From CAVSWT01 sp963777515 (GTDB taxonomy: Bacteria; Bacteroidota; Ignavibacteria; Ignavibacteriales; Ignavibacteriaceae), in NCBI GenBank assembly GCA_963777515.1, contig CAVZQU010000019.1, forward strand, positions 186,001 to 250,000: a stretch of DNA of 64,000 nucleotides, read 5' to 3'. The notes beneath the pieces are model-generated. The model saw only the letters and a program-made list of their open reading frames with translations. It was not told where the DNA came from and made no database searches. Shown in pieces: positions 44,820-53,849 of this stretch (position 1 is its first letter; each line of letters begins with the position of its first letter). The position numbers and the translations under genes are program-made.

Positions 44820-45698
44820 TTAATCTCCAAACATTTGATAAGCTTTAAATGTATTACTTAACAGCATTGCTCGTGTCATAGGACCAACACCACCTGGCAC
44901 AGGAGTAATATACGAAGCTTTTTTAGAAACTTCATCAAAATCAACATCCCCAACAAGTCTATATCCTTTAGGTTTAGTTGAATCTTCAACTCTGTTTATA
45001 CCCACATCCACAACTACAACACCGTCTTTAACCATATTCGCTTTAACAAAATTTGCACTGCCAATCGCAGCAATTAAAATATCAGCCTGCCTGGTATATT
45101 CAGAAACATCTTTTGCTGCAGAATGACAAATTGTTACTACAGAATTTGCATGCTCTTTTTTCTGAAGCATAATATTAGCAATTGGTTTACCTACTATATT
45201 GCTTCTTCCCAAAACAACAACATGTTTGCCTTTTGTCTCAATATTATATCGAATTAATAATTCCTGAATTCCAGCAGGTGTACAGGAAAGAAAAGTATCT
45301 TTTCCAATCACCAAATTTCCGATGCTTGTAGGACTAAATCCATCAACATCTTTTTGAGGAGAAATTGATTCAATAACTTTATTCTCATTTATATGTTTTG
45401 GTAATGGAAGTTGAACAAGTATGCCGTGATAATTATCATCTTTATTATATTTATCAATCACCCCAAGTAATGCTTTTTCTGAAATAGTATCAGGAAGATA
45501 TTCTGATTTTGTTCTCATTCCAATTTCTTCACAGTCTTTAATTTTACTTCTTACATAGACTTGCGAAGCAGGATTTTCTCCTACTAAAATTGTTACCAAA
45601 CCCGGAATGTTTCTCCCATTATTTTTTAATTCATCAATTTTTTGTTTTAGTTCTGAACGAATATTTTTTGCAGTTTGTTTTCCATCAATTAGAATCAT
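44820..45698 (-). CDS. folD: Methylenetetrahydrofolate dehydrogenase/cyclohydrolase
   Basis: The 292-residue bifunctional enzyme has signatures YVRSKIKDCEEIGM, LVQLPLPKHI, VVLGRSNIVGKP and, near the C-terminus, TPVPGGVGPMTRAML. It oxidises 5,10-methylene-THF to methenyl-THF with NADP and hydrolyses it to 10-formyl-THF. That provides one-carbon units for purines and initiator Met-tRNA formylation. Length is normal. It lies between the DNA methyltransferase and deoC, in the same operon. Confidence 0.96.
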   Translation of the reverse strand: MILIDGKQTAKNIRSELKQKIDELKNNGRNIPGLVTILVGENPASQVYVRSKIKDCEEIGMRTKSEYLPDTISEKALLGVIDKYNKDDNYHGILVQLPLPKHINENKVIESISPQKDVDGFSPTSIGNLVIGKDTFLSCTPAGIQELLIRYNIETKGKHVVVLGRSNIVGKPIANIMLQKKEHANSVVTICHSAAKDVSEYTRQADILIAAIGSANFVKANMVKDGVVVVDVGINRVEDSTKPKGYRLVGDVDFDEVSKKASYITPVPGGVGPMTRAMLLSNTFKAYQMFGD

Positions 45699-45737
45699 AA
45701 TTACTTTTTATTCTTCGATTATTTTTAAAAAATATTT

Positions 45738-46745
45738 TTAAGTTTTAGAAAGTGATAAATCCCTTTCATACGTAATGTTATAGTTTTCTTTTAAGTACCT
45801 TTTTAATTTTTTGTCATTCAAAATTTCCTCAGCAAATGGATTTGAATTTTGCCAGCCTGTCTTTTTGTTTAATCTAAAATTTTCCAAACGTCTTATACTG
45901 ATTTCACAAAATATAGGATCAATATCTGTAGTGTAACATTTTCTTCCTGTCATTTCAGAGGCAAGCAAAGTAGTTCCGGAATGCGAAAAAAAATCTAATA
46001 CTATATCATTATTCTTGCTGCTGGCTTCAATAATTCTGGTTATAGCTTTAAGTGGTTTTTGAGCATAGCAACCATTTACATTTTCTTCCATTCTATAAAA
46101 GACCTGCTGGATATCGACCCATACGTTTCCAGCACGTATATTAGAGGACTTGCTCCGTTCAAAATTTTCTGTTTCTTTTCCATTTATGTTTTTATAATAG
46201 CCTTTTAAAATTTTTGGAATCTCTGTGTATTCCGCATCAACAAAAAAGTTTGGATTACCTTTTATATAGTATAAGAGTTCTTGACGAATTGCCATCCAAT
46301 TTTTTTGTGTCCCATAACCTCTTTGGTTCCTCATAGTAATGAAACTTCGAGATTTAAATCCACTCTCCTTCATTAATGTTATAAAATCGGCAAGAGGTTG
46401 AAAATTATTGTTTTGATCAGCACCAAGCCAGATATATAAAGAAGAATTCTTACTTAGAAGCTTATATGAATTTTGAATCCAGAGTTTTGACCACGAAATA
46501 AATAAATCTATATCTCTTTCTTGAAAAGCGACAAAGTTATAAGGAGGATCATGTATAGCTAAGTTAGCAGAGCCGCCCTCTAAAAGATCTTCAACTCTTT
46601 TTTCATTTGCGGCATCAATGCATCCGACAAAATGCTTCCCTTCAGGATCTTTCCAAATTTCATTTTCTTGAAGCCGGCAGTATTTTAATAATAACTTTCT
46701 TAACTTTTCATCATTATCAATTCTCGGCAAAGGAAAATTTACCAT
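45738..46745 (-). CDS. Solitary beta-class DNA methyltransferase (N6A/N4C)
   Basis: This is a 335-residue AdoMet-dependent DNA methyltransferase. Motif IV (DPPY, residues 66-69) precedes the AdoMet-binding motif I, which reads DFFSHSGTTLLASE near residue 258. A segment like motif X (AQKPLKAITRII) comes just before it. The IV-before-I order marks the beta class. DPPY with this spacing is usual for N6-adenine or N4-cytosine modification. The classic FxGxGT of motif I is replaced by FSHSGTT. No restriction endonuclease gene lies nearby. It is 3 bp downstream of the phosphoesterase gene and upstream of folD, so it may be a regulatory methylase. Confidence 0.85.
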   Translation of the reverse strand: MVNFPLPRIDNDEKLRKLLLKYCRLQENEIWKDPEGKHFVGCIDAANEKRVEDLLEGGSANLAIHDPPYNFVAFQERDIDLFISWSKLWIQNSYKLLSKNSSLYIWLGADQNNNFQPLADFITLMKESGFKSRSFITMRNQRGYGTQKNWMAIRQELLYYIKGNPNFFVDAEYTEIPKILKGYYKNINGKETENFERSKSSNIRAGNVWVDIQQVFYRMEENVNGCYAQKPLKAITRIIEASSKNNDIVLDFFSHSGTTLLASEMTGRKCYTTDIDPIFCEISIRRLENFRLNKKTGWQNSNPFAEEILNDKKLKRYLKENYNITYERDLSLSKT

Positions 46746-46748
46746 ACA

Positions 46749-47552
46749 CTATTCAACTTTTTTTTCGAACTCAGGGAAAATTATTCTTTCCACTTCAATA
46801 GTCTTCCCGGTTTCAGAATCAACTTTAAAGAACATACCGCAAAGATGAACTTGATTAACTGCAGTTTCATATCTTTGAGGGGTCTGAAATATAAACCTAT
46901 TTAAAGCTGCTACTGTTTTCATTCCTATCACAGAATCATAAGGACCAGTCATTCCAACATCTGTTATATATGCCATTCCTTGAGGAAAAATTCTCTCATC
47001 AGAAGTTTGAATATGAGTATGAGTTCCAACAAGCACGCTTATTTTTCCATCAAGATGATGCCCCATTGCCATTTTTTCTGCCGTAGCTTCTGCATGAAAA
47101 TCAAGGAAAATTACTTTAGTTTCGTTTCTTAATTTAGGGATAATCCAATCTGCACATTTAAAAGGACAATCAATGGTCGCCATAAAAGTTCTGCCCTGCA
47201 TATTTAGTACGGCTACTTTACCTTTTTTTGTTTCAGCGATATGATAGCCATTACCGTAAGTTCCTTTAGGATAATTTAAAGGACGTAATGCTCTCGGTTC
47301 AGCCTTCAAATAATCTTGTGATTGATATTTATCCCAGGTATGATTCCCTCCGGTTATCACATGAACACCGAGATCAAAAAGAACTTTTCCTTCTTTTTCA
47401 GTGCAGCCTTTACCATCGGAGACATTCTCTCCATTGGCAATTACTAAATCAGTTTTATATTTTTGAATTAAACTGGGAAGCCAGGTTTCAACCAAACTTA
47501 ACCCTGGCTTTCCTATAATATCTCCAATAAAAAGTATATTAATTGTGGGCAT
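46749..47552 (-). CDS. YmdB-like metallophosphoesterase (TIGR00282 family)
   Basis: The 267-residue calcineurin-like enzyme has N-terminal INILFIGDIIGKPG, NGENVSDGKG, GGNHTWDK, DFHAEATAEK and GTHTHIQTSDE. All are hallmarks of the YmdB family. These enzymes bind two metal ions and hydrolyse cyclic nucleotides such as 2',3'-cAMP; B. subtilis YmdB affects biofilm and sporulation decisions. It is the first gene of the minus-strand operon. It diverges from the exonuclease/GIY-YIG gene with about 150 bp of shared upstream DNA. The physiological substrate here is not known. Confidence 0.88.
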   Translation of the reverse strand: MPTINILFIGDIIGKPGLSLVETWLPSLIQKYKTDLVIANGENVSDGKGCTEKEGKVLFDLGVHVITGGNHTWDKYQSQDYLKAEPRALRPLNYPKGTYGNGYHIAETKKGKVAVLNMQGRTFMATIDCPFKCADWIIPKLRNETKVIFLDFHAEATAEKMAMGHHLDGKISVLVGTHTHIQTSDERIFPQGMAYITDVGMTGPYDSVIGMKTVAALNRFIFQTPQRYETAVNQVHLCGMFFKVDSETGKTIEVERIIFPEFEKKVE

Positions 47553-47700
47553 AATTCTCGCTTTTTTTGGTTAGAAATATATTTATAAATGAAGTAAATA
47601 AAAAGAAAACCGGATTTTAGTATAAATATGATGAGATTACAATATTACTGTAACAATATTAATTTTTGAATCTATACTTCGTTAATAATAAATTAACAAA

Positions 47701-49431
47701 ATGAATTTCGAAAAAATACTTTCAACTCCAATCGATAAAGCTAACTACTGTGTTTTTGATGTTGAAACTACGGGATTGTCTCCGTATAAAAATAAAATAA
47801 TTGAAATAGCAATTGTTAAAGTCTCAAATTTGAAAATTGTAGATAAGTATGATACATTTATAAATCCCGGCCGACAAATTCCATTCTTTATAACAAATTT
47901 AACAGGCATTAACGACGATGATGTTTACGATGCTCCATTTTTTGATGAAGCAGCAGATGAAATAGTAAATTTTATTGGTGATGATATTTTAATTGCACAC
48001 AATCTCGCGTTTGATCAAAGCTTTTTGAAGACTGAACTTAAAAATTGCGATAGAGAAAAAATTAATAATCCAGGTGTTTGTACTGTTAAATTAGCCCGAA
48101 GGTTATATCCAGACTTGAGAAGCAAATCATTAAGTTCTGTTTCTTCTCATTTGAGATTAAAAAATAAAGATGCACATAGAGCTTTCGGCGATGCTGAAGT
48201 AACTGCGAAAGTTTTAATTAAAATGCTAAAAGCTCTGAAAGAAAAACATGAACTTGAAAGTGTGGAAGAGTTAATTAGTTTCCAGCACTTCCCTTCTCAA
48301 AAAACAGACAAATTAAAATTAAGTAAAAAGCTAAGTGAGGATATAGTCTCATTGCCGGATGCTCCAGGGAATTATTATTTCCTGAATGCTAAAAATGAAA
48401 TAATTTATATTGGGAAAGCAAAATCATTAAAAAATAGAGTAAAATCATATTTTTCATCAAATGCGACAAGGAAGGCTAAGAAAATTGTTAAACAGGCTTC
48501 GAGATTAAAAATTGAAATTACAAATACAGAACTTACCGCTCTTCTTTCGGAAGCTGAATCGATTAAGATAAAAAATCCTAAACATAATACTCAATTAAAA
48601 GAGTATGGCAATAAATATTTTTTAAGGATTAAAAACACTGAAGAATTTCCCTCGATCGAAGTATGCAATTACTTTGATTTTGACGGCAATGATTATTTTG
48701 GATTATTTACCACAAAGAAAAAAGCTTTAAAAGTTTTTGAAATGATTAACAAGGCGTTTGCTATTCGTGAATGTGATGAAAAAGAATTTAACAAGCACAA
48801 AGGATGTTTCCTTGCCGATATAGAAAGATGCACTGCTCCATGTCTTAACCAGGATAAACAAAAATATAATGATGAACTTTTAAAAATATATGAATTTCTT
48901 TTTGGAAAGAATCAATTTGCTTTGACACGACTTATAAACAAAATGAAATTCTATTCAGATCAAGAAAGATATGAAAAAGCTGCTGAGGCTAAGGAGTTAA
49001 TAGATTTAGTTCTTGCCCAGACTCATAAATCATCACTTCTCGCTGAACCGGTCAATTCAGCAAATGTTTTATTTGAAGTTAACGGTGGATTTCAATGTGA
49101 TTACTTGTTAATGATTGAGGGAAGAATTTTTATTAAAAATAATCCACTAAAGAAAAAAGATCAATTTGAAGAGGCAATTGATGACTATTACGAAAAAGTT
49201 AATCAATTAGATATTATGCCAACTGAAGAAGATCTTGAAAAAATGAAAATTACTTTAAATTGGTTAATTAAAAATCGAACTAAAGTAAGAATGTTTTATT
49301 TGAAAAATTATCAAAATAAAAGAGAGCTATATTCAAAATTAACTCAAAACAGATATTGGAATGAGTCTAATTTTGAATCTGAATTTGATATTAAAAATTT
49401 TATTGATACAGATGTTTTAAAAGAATACTAA
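47701..49431 (+). CDS. DEDDh exonuclease fused to GIY-YIG and UvrC-like Cys region
   Basis: The 576-residue fusion starts with a DnaQ-like DEDDh exonuclease (residues about 14-180): VFDVETTGLSP with Asp20/Glu22, HNLAFDQSF and HRAFGDAE. A UvrC-type GIY-YIG nuclease follows (about 210-295; DAPGNYYFLNAKNEIIYIGKA). A short segment with UvrC-like cysteines comes next (KGCFLADIERCTAPCLN), and then a UVR-like helical stretch (FYSDQERYEKAAEAKELI). The RNase H-like half of UvrC is missing. Such proteins are usually annotated as DNA polymerase III epsilon-like or Cho-like. Probable role: DNA repair processing. Confidence 0.9.
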   Translation: MNFEKILSTPIDKANYCVFDVETTGLSPYKNKIIEIAIVKVSNLKIVDKYDTFINPGRQIPFFITNLTGINDDDVYDAPFFDEAADEIVNFIGDDILIAHNLAFDQSFLKTELKNCDREKINNPGVCTVKLARRLYPDLRSKSLSSVSSHLRLKNKDAHRAFGDAEVTAKVLIKMLKALKEKHELESVEELISFQHFPSQKTDKLKLSKKLSEDIVSLPDAPGNYYFLNAKNEIIYIGKAKSLKNRVKSYFSSNATRKAKKIVKQASRLKIEITNTELTALLSEAESIKIKNPKHNTQLKEYGNKYFLRIKNTEEFPSIEVCNYFDFDGNDYFGLFTTKKKALKVFEMINKAFAIRECDEKEFNKHKGCFLADIERCTAPCLNQDKQKYNDELLKIYEFLFGKNQFALTRLINKMKFYSDQERYEKAAEAKELIDLVLAQTHKSSLLAEPVNSANVLFEVNGGFQCDYLLMIEGRIFIKNNPLKKKDQFEEAIDDYYEKVNQLDIMPTEEDLEKMKITLNWLIKNRTKVRMFYLKNYQNKRELYSKLTQNRYWNESNFESEFDIKNFIDTDVLKEY

Positions 49432-49435
49432 AACA

Positions 49436-49560
49436 TAAGAGGCTGTCTCAAAAGTCAGATTTTGTCAACCTGAACTTGTTCCAGGTTCTAATTTAATTTC
49501 AAAATCGAAATAATAGATTCCGAAATGAATTCGGAATGACAGTTTTGAGACAGCCTCTTA
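49436..49560. repeat. Twin-hairpin intergenic element, copy B
   Basis: Perfect 18-bp inverted repeats, TAAGAGGCTGTCTCAAAA (49436-49453) and TTTTGAGACAGCCTCTTA (49543-49560), enclose two hairpins: AACCTG...CAGGTT and ATTCCGAA...TTCGGAAT. The plan and the core word GAGGCTGTCT match copy A at 2205-2330. It sits between convergent genes and could terminate both transcripts. Confidence 0.85.
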
Positions 49561-49592
49561 TTATTTTCACTCAATTGTGTTTAACTGCAATT

Positions 49593-50132
49593 TTAATTTT
49601 TAGTTTCTTTCTTCATGCTACTGACTTTTTTAGGAGCCCATTCTTTAAGAAAAGCCATCACTTTATTTTTATCATGTCCCTTCCCCGACTCCAATAAACT
49701 TGTATCTTCCGAACGTAACAATTTCCCATTTTTATCTAAAATAAATATATGAGGATATCCTGGAATCTTTGGATAATGTGATAAAACCTTCTCATTTTTA
49801 TTTTCAGGACTGTAATTAACCTTCACAACTTCATAATTGTCATACATAAATTTTGATAAATCAGGGTTGTTCGCAAATAGACTATCAAGCCTGCGGCACC
49901 ATATACACCATTCCCCACCAACATCAAGTAAAATTCTCTTATTTAATTTTTGAGCTTTTATTATTGCATTGTCAATATCCTTTTGAGCATCTCTTTTAGG
50001 ATCAAATTTGTGCTCGGCTTGAATTACATTTTCCTTTAAATTTTTGATACCAGAATTTTTATTTTGTGCAATTAAATTAAATCCAAAACTTGCTAATATT
50101 AGCATCATTAACATTAACTTAGCTGTCATCAC
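49593..50132 (-). CDS. Secreted thioredoxin-like protein
   Basis: The 179-residue protein has a signal peptide or anchor (about 1-22). A thioredoxin_7-type domain follows with redox motif CIWC (Cys76 and Cys79) in the segment LDVGGEWCIWCRRLDSLF. The cis-proline segment is PKIPGYPHIFILD. It resembles periplasmic thioredoxin-like proteins that reduce disulfides or cytochrome c apoproteins. No partner is encoded next to it. The gene ends just beyond the repeat element at 49436-49560. Confidence 0.85.
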   Translation of the reverse strand: MMTAKLMLMMLILASFGFNLIAQNKNSGIKNLKENVIQAEHKFDPKRDAQKDIDNAIIKAQKLNKRILLDVGGEWCIWCRRLDSLFANNPDLSKFMYDNYEVVKVNYSPENKNEKVLSHYPKIPGYPHIFILDKNGKLLRSEDTSLLESGKGHDKNKVMAFLKEWAPKKVSSMKKETKN

Positions 50133-50217
50133 TTCTCCTTTAAATGATTTTAGTTTATAAAAATAAATAATAATGTACGATTAAATCTACTTTATTTTAT
50201 ATTTTTAAAATAAAAAA

Positions 50218-51015
50218 ATGAGAAAAGAAATTATAAATAATAAATTGAATAATATTTTAAATGATAAAACTTCCGGTTCGGTTGAAATATTACTCAAACT
50301 TAACAGTATATTAATATCCAATTGTGATAATCAAAAAAGTGTAAGTTATATTATTAATTCTGTTGAATATAGATTGAATGAATTCCAAATCATTAATGCG
50401 TATTTGAATCAGGTTAAAAAAGCAAATAATGATAATAATCGAAATAAATTAAAAATATTTTTGAATAAATACGTTGATGATATTTCAAATCAGAATGATA
50501 TAATCTATGAAAAAGCAAAGAAATTTATTAAAGGTAAAAATTCTATTTTAACATTATCAAACAGCAAAACTATATTCGAAGTCTTAAAAAGATATAGACA
50601 AGAAAATAATAAGCTAAAAATATTTATTTGCGAAAGCCGTCCAAAGAATGAAGGAAGAATTCTAACTAAATCACTTCTCAAAGAAGGAATAAAATGTGAA
50701 TTAATTTTGGATGCTATGCTGCCTCACTTTATTCAAAAAGCTGATGCTGTAATTATTGGCGCAGATAAAATGTTAATAAACGGGAATATTATAAATAAGG
50801 TAGGTAGTTTGAACGCAGCAATTATTTGTAAGTATTATAAGAAACCTTTTTATGTTATTGCTTCAAAAGAGAAAAGATCAAATCAAACTTCATTTAAAAC
50901 TAATCATGGAGATTCTCACGAGATATGGAATTTTTCACATAAAAATTTAAAAGTAAACAATTTTTATTTTGAAGAAATTGATAAGAGATTGATTACTAAA
51001 ATTATCACTGATTAA
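50218..51015 (+). CDS. eIF2B-alpha/ribose-1,5-bisphosphate isomerase-like protein
   Basis: The 265-residue protein matches the eIF2B alpha/beta/delta and methylthioribose/ribose-1,5-bisphosphate isomerase superfamily in its C-terminal half. Key segments are ICESRPKNEGRILTKSL, DAVIIGADKMLINGNIINKVGSLNAA and KPFYVIASKEKR. The Asp of GADKM is the catalytic Asp in the isomerases. The N-terminal half is helical, as in eIF2B alpha. Bacteria lack eIF2B, so an isomerase or sugar-phosphate-binding role is more likely. Ribose-1,5-bisphosphate isomerase of the archaeal AMP pathway is one candidate. Exact substrate unknown. Confidence 0.8.
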   Translation: MRKEIINNKLNNILNDKTSGSVEILLKLNSILISNCDNQKSVSYIINSVEYRLNEFQIINAYLNQVKKANNDNNRNKLKIFLNKYVDDISNQNDIIYEKAKKFIKGKNSILTLSNSKTIFEVLKRYRQENNKLKIFICESRPKNEGRILTKSLLKEGIKCELILDAMLPHFIQKADAVIIGADKMLINGNIINKVGSLNAAIICKYYKKPFYVIASKEKRSNQTSFKTNHGDSHEIWNFSHKNLKVNNFYFEEIDKRLITKIITD

Positions 51016-51042
51016 ATTAATTATTGCATTTTCTATATTAGA

Positions 51043-52380
51043 CTATATTGCAATTAGCTGTTTACTTTTGACGTTAAATCTATATGTTAATAAAATTGCT
51101 GAAGAGGTTAATCCGAGTAATAAACCAATCCAAATTCCTTGAACTCCATATCCAAAGTTAAATCCAAGCAAATATCCAATTGGCAATCCAATTAGCCAAT
51201 AAGAAATAAAAGTAATAAAAGTTGGAATTTTGACATCTGTTAAGCCTCGTAATATTCCCAGTCCTACAGCTTGAGTCCCATCAGAAAGTTGAAATAAAGC
51301 AGCGATAATCAATAGTGAGGAAGCTATTTTAATTACTTCATTATCATTGATATATAATTCCGGAAGAATATTTCTCATTGTAATAAAAATTATCCCGGAA
51401 GCAATCATTATAAAACTACCTGAAAATAATGCGACAAAACCAGCCCGGCGAATCTCAGATGTGTTTTGTCTTCCAACTGCATTTCCAACTCTAATTCCAC
51501 CTGCACTTGAAACTCCTAACACAGCCATATAAGAAATTGAAGCAAGATTAATAGCAATTTGATGTGCTGCCAATTGCTTTGCTCCTAGCCAGCCAATCAT
51601 AATTATAGCAAAAGAAAAAGCTCCTATTTCAAAGAAATATTGGAAGCCGCTTGGTAAACCAAGTTTAAGAATCTTTTTAATAATAGGAAGATTTATATTT
51701 TTAAAATGAAAGTTAACATTATAATCTTTGAATTTAACACTCTTCATTACATAATACATCATAGCAATGCCCATAAAGATGCGGCAAAATAAAGTAGATA
51801 ATCCTGCGCCATCCAGTCCCAATTCAGGCATACCCAGCTTACCAAAAATAAAAACCCAATTCCCGAAAATGTTAACAATGTTGGCTAGTAAAGTAACTAC
51901 CATTGCAGGTTTTGTAGAAGATAATCCTTCGATAAATTGTTTATAGGTTTGGAACAGCATTAAAGGCAGAACAGAATAAGAAAGGATCTTCATATATGAA
52001 CTTGCGTAGACAATAACTTCTGGAGGCTGGTGAAAATACTTTATTATATCGGCGACAAAGTAAATTACAATCATTAAAAATGTGCCAACTGAAAAATTAA
52101 CAAGCAATGACTGTCTGAAATAAATCCCGCATTGCTCCCACTTTTTTGCACCGACAGAAATAGCTACTAAAGGAGTAACAACATTTGAAACACCAATGCC
52201 GATAATTATAGTTAAAAAAAATAGACTATTAGCCAATGATGCTGCTGCCAAAGGAACAGCTCCTAATTCACCAACCATTAAGCTGTCAACTACACCCATC
52301 ATTATAAGGCCAAGTTGTCCAATAATGACAGGATAAGCTAATTGAAATGTTTGCTTTATACTTTCCTTAATAGTTATCAT
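51043..52380 (-). CDS. MATE family efflux transporter
   Basis: The 445-residue protein has about twelve membrane helices arranged in two similar halves, as in MATE exporters of the NorM/DinF group. The N-terminal half has LAYPVIIGQLGLIMMGVVDSLMVGELG and the second half has GLPSGFQYFFEIGAFSF. These transporters use sodium or proton gradients to expel cations, drugs or metabolic products. The gene converges with the eIF2B-like gene 27 bp away. No regulator is adjacent. Substrate cannot be predicted. Confidence 0.92.
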   Translation of the reverse strand: MITIKESIKQTFQLAYPVIIGQLGLIMMGVVDSLMVGELGAVPLAAASLANSLFFLTIIIGIGVSNVVTPLVAISVGAKKWEQCGIYFRQSLLVNFSVGTFLMIVIYFVADIIKYFHQPPEVIVYASSYMKILSYSVLPLMLFQTYKQFIEGLSSTKPAMVVTLLANIVNIFGNWVFIFGKLGMPELGLDGAGLSTLFCRIFMGIAMMYYVMKSVKFKDYNVNFHFKNINLPIIKKILKLGLPSGFQYFFEIGAFSFAIIMIGWLGAKQLAAHQIAINLASISYMAVLGVSSAGGIRVGNAVGRQNTSEIRRAGFVALFSGSFIMIASGIIFITMRNILPELYINDNEVIKIASSLLIIAALFQLSDGTQAVGLGILRGLTDVKIPTFITFISYWLIGLPIGYLLGFNFGYGVQGIWIGLLLGLTSSAILLTYRFNVKSKQLIAI

Positions 52381-52545
52381 AAAGTGTAATTAATTGGCAA
52401 ATTATAATTATAAATTTAAGAAAAAGAATAGCAGTTTAGGTAGAAAACCCCAGTTATTTTTTGTAAAAGTGAGTAATAATTTACAAACTCATTTAAACTG
52501 AAGAAATATTAATGTAACTCCTCAATTTATAAAATATTTTTGAGG

Positions 52546-53400
52546 TCAAACACTTTCATTTAATAGAATTTTTATATGAGGTATTTGTTTACGAGTTGCT
52601 TGGGCTCCATGTTCAATTATCTTTGGTATTTTATGTACATCAAACATTGATAAAGATTCATCAAATTCCGGAATGATTGTAAATATTTCGGAATGATGTG
52701 CAAGATTATTAAAAGCATAGGAAGCTTTTAAGATATTGTTCATATAAATTGCAGTCATTTGTTCTTGAACAGCTGTTAATGATCGAAAACGTTTTCTATA
52801 ATCTATAGAAAATCCCATTGCAATAATTATATTTGCTCCGTTTTGAATTGCAGTATCAATGGGTAAAGGATCCGATGCTGCACCGTCGACCAAAAGCTGC
52901 CCATCAATCTCCCATGGCGGAAAAATCAAAGGTAACGCGATACTTGCTCGAATTGCATCAAATATTTTTCCTTTGGATATAGATATTTTTTCGCCGTTCA
53001 TCATGTTTGTAGCAACAACAATTAATGGTTTTTCAAGTTCAGAAAATGTTTTATCCTGAAATATATCCTTAATTCTTGAGTTCAAAATAGAATCATCAAC
53101 AAGTCCGCTTCTTTCGTTAAATTTAAGTGTACCATCTTTTGACGCTTTCAAATTAATTAAGTAATCTTGCATTAGTTCTGTTGTCCAGGTTCGTTCAGAC
53201 CACATTTTAATTTCATCAACACTCATTCCCATAGCAATTCCAGCACCGTATATACTTCCGGCACTGCAGCCGACAACCATATCAACTTGAATATTCTCTT
53301 CAACAAGAGTTTGCCACATACCTATAGAAGCAGCACATTTTATAGCACCCGAACCAATAACTAATGTTATTCCTTTTTGTGATTCATTTGTTATAACCAT
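52546..53400 (-). CDS. Patatin-like phospholipase
   Basis: The 284-residue patatin-fold hydrolase has an oxyanion loop, GSGAIKCAASIG (the usual GGGxRG is varied), the nucleophile elbow GCSAGS (Ser46) and the catalytic Asp in VDGAASDPLP (Asp172). It is related to RssA/NTE-type bacterial phospholipases. It should cleave acyl chains from phospholipids in the cytosol or at the inner membrane. No signal peptide is present. It sits about 90 bp downstream of the STAS gene on the same strand, so it may be co-transcribed with that signalling module. Confidence 0.88.
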   Translation of the reverse strand: MVITNESQKGITLVIGSGAIKCAASIGMWQTLVEENIQVDMVVGCSAGSIYGAGIAMGMSVDEIKMWSERTWTTELMQDYLINLKASKDGTLKFNERSGLVDDSILNSRIKDIFQDKTFSELEKPLIVVATNMMNGEKISISKGKIFDAIRASIALPLIFPPWEIDGQLLVDGAASDPLPIDTAIQNGANIIIAMGFSIDYRKRFRSLTAVQEQMTAIYMNNILKASYAFNNLAHHSEIFTIIPEFDESLSMFDVHKIPKIIEHGAQATRKQIPHIKILLNESV

Positions 53401-53492
53401 AAATTTTTCTATCTATATTTGTTTTTAATTTGAAAGATATAAATTATTTTATTCTATACAGCAGCATTTTTTTGATTTTATAAAATATGATT

Positions 53493-53828
53493 TTAAGAAT
53501 AGCTCTTTACCGCTGAATCAACATCTGGAAAAATCTTTAATATATTAGTAAATCCAGTTAATGTTAATACTTTTAATACATCGTGTTGAATATTTGCAAG
53601 CCTCATATCCCCGCTTTTAGAACGGGTCTCCTTAACGGCAGCCAGCAGAACTCTTAATCCAGCACTGCTTGTATACGCAACTTCTTCAAGATCAGTAATC
53701 AATTTAACATTACCTTGCTCTATTAGTACCTTAATATGTTCAGTAATTTTGGGTGCAGTTATTGCATCAATATCACCGGAAATTTTAATTATAACTAGTT
53801 CATTAATTTGATTATCCAGAATTTCCAT
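53493..53828 (-). CDS. STAS-domain anti-sigma factor antagonist
   Basis: The 111-residue single STAS domain is of the SpoIIAA/RsbV type. The phospho-accepting serine lies in AYTSSAGLRVLL (Ser54 or Ser55), at the start of helix 2 as expected. In partner switching it binds an anti-sigma kinase when unphosphorylated and releases it when phosphorylated. It lies 21 bp downstream of the phosphatase/kinase fusion gene, so the two are probably a functional pair. No sigma factor gene is visible nearby. Confidence 0.92.
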   Translation of the reverse strand: MEILDNQINELVIIKISGDIDAITAPKITEHIKVLIEQGNVKLITDLEEVAYTSSAGLRVLLAAVKETRSKSGDMRLANIQHDVLKVLTLTGFTNILKIFPDVDSAVKSYS

Positions 53829-53849
53829 AATTATTCCTTATTACATTAA

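Noticed and set aside
45738..46745. Restriction-modification system
   Set aside because: Only the methyltransferase is present. The adjacent genes are a phosphoesterase and folD, and no endonuclease frame is seen.
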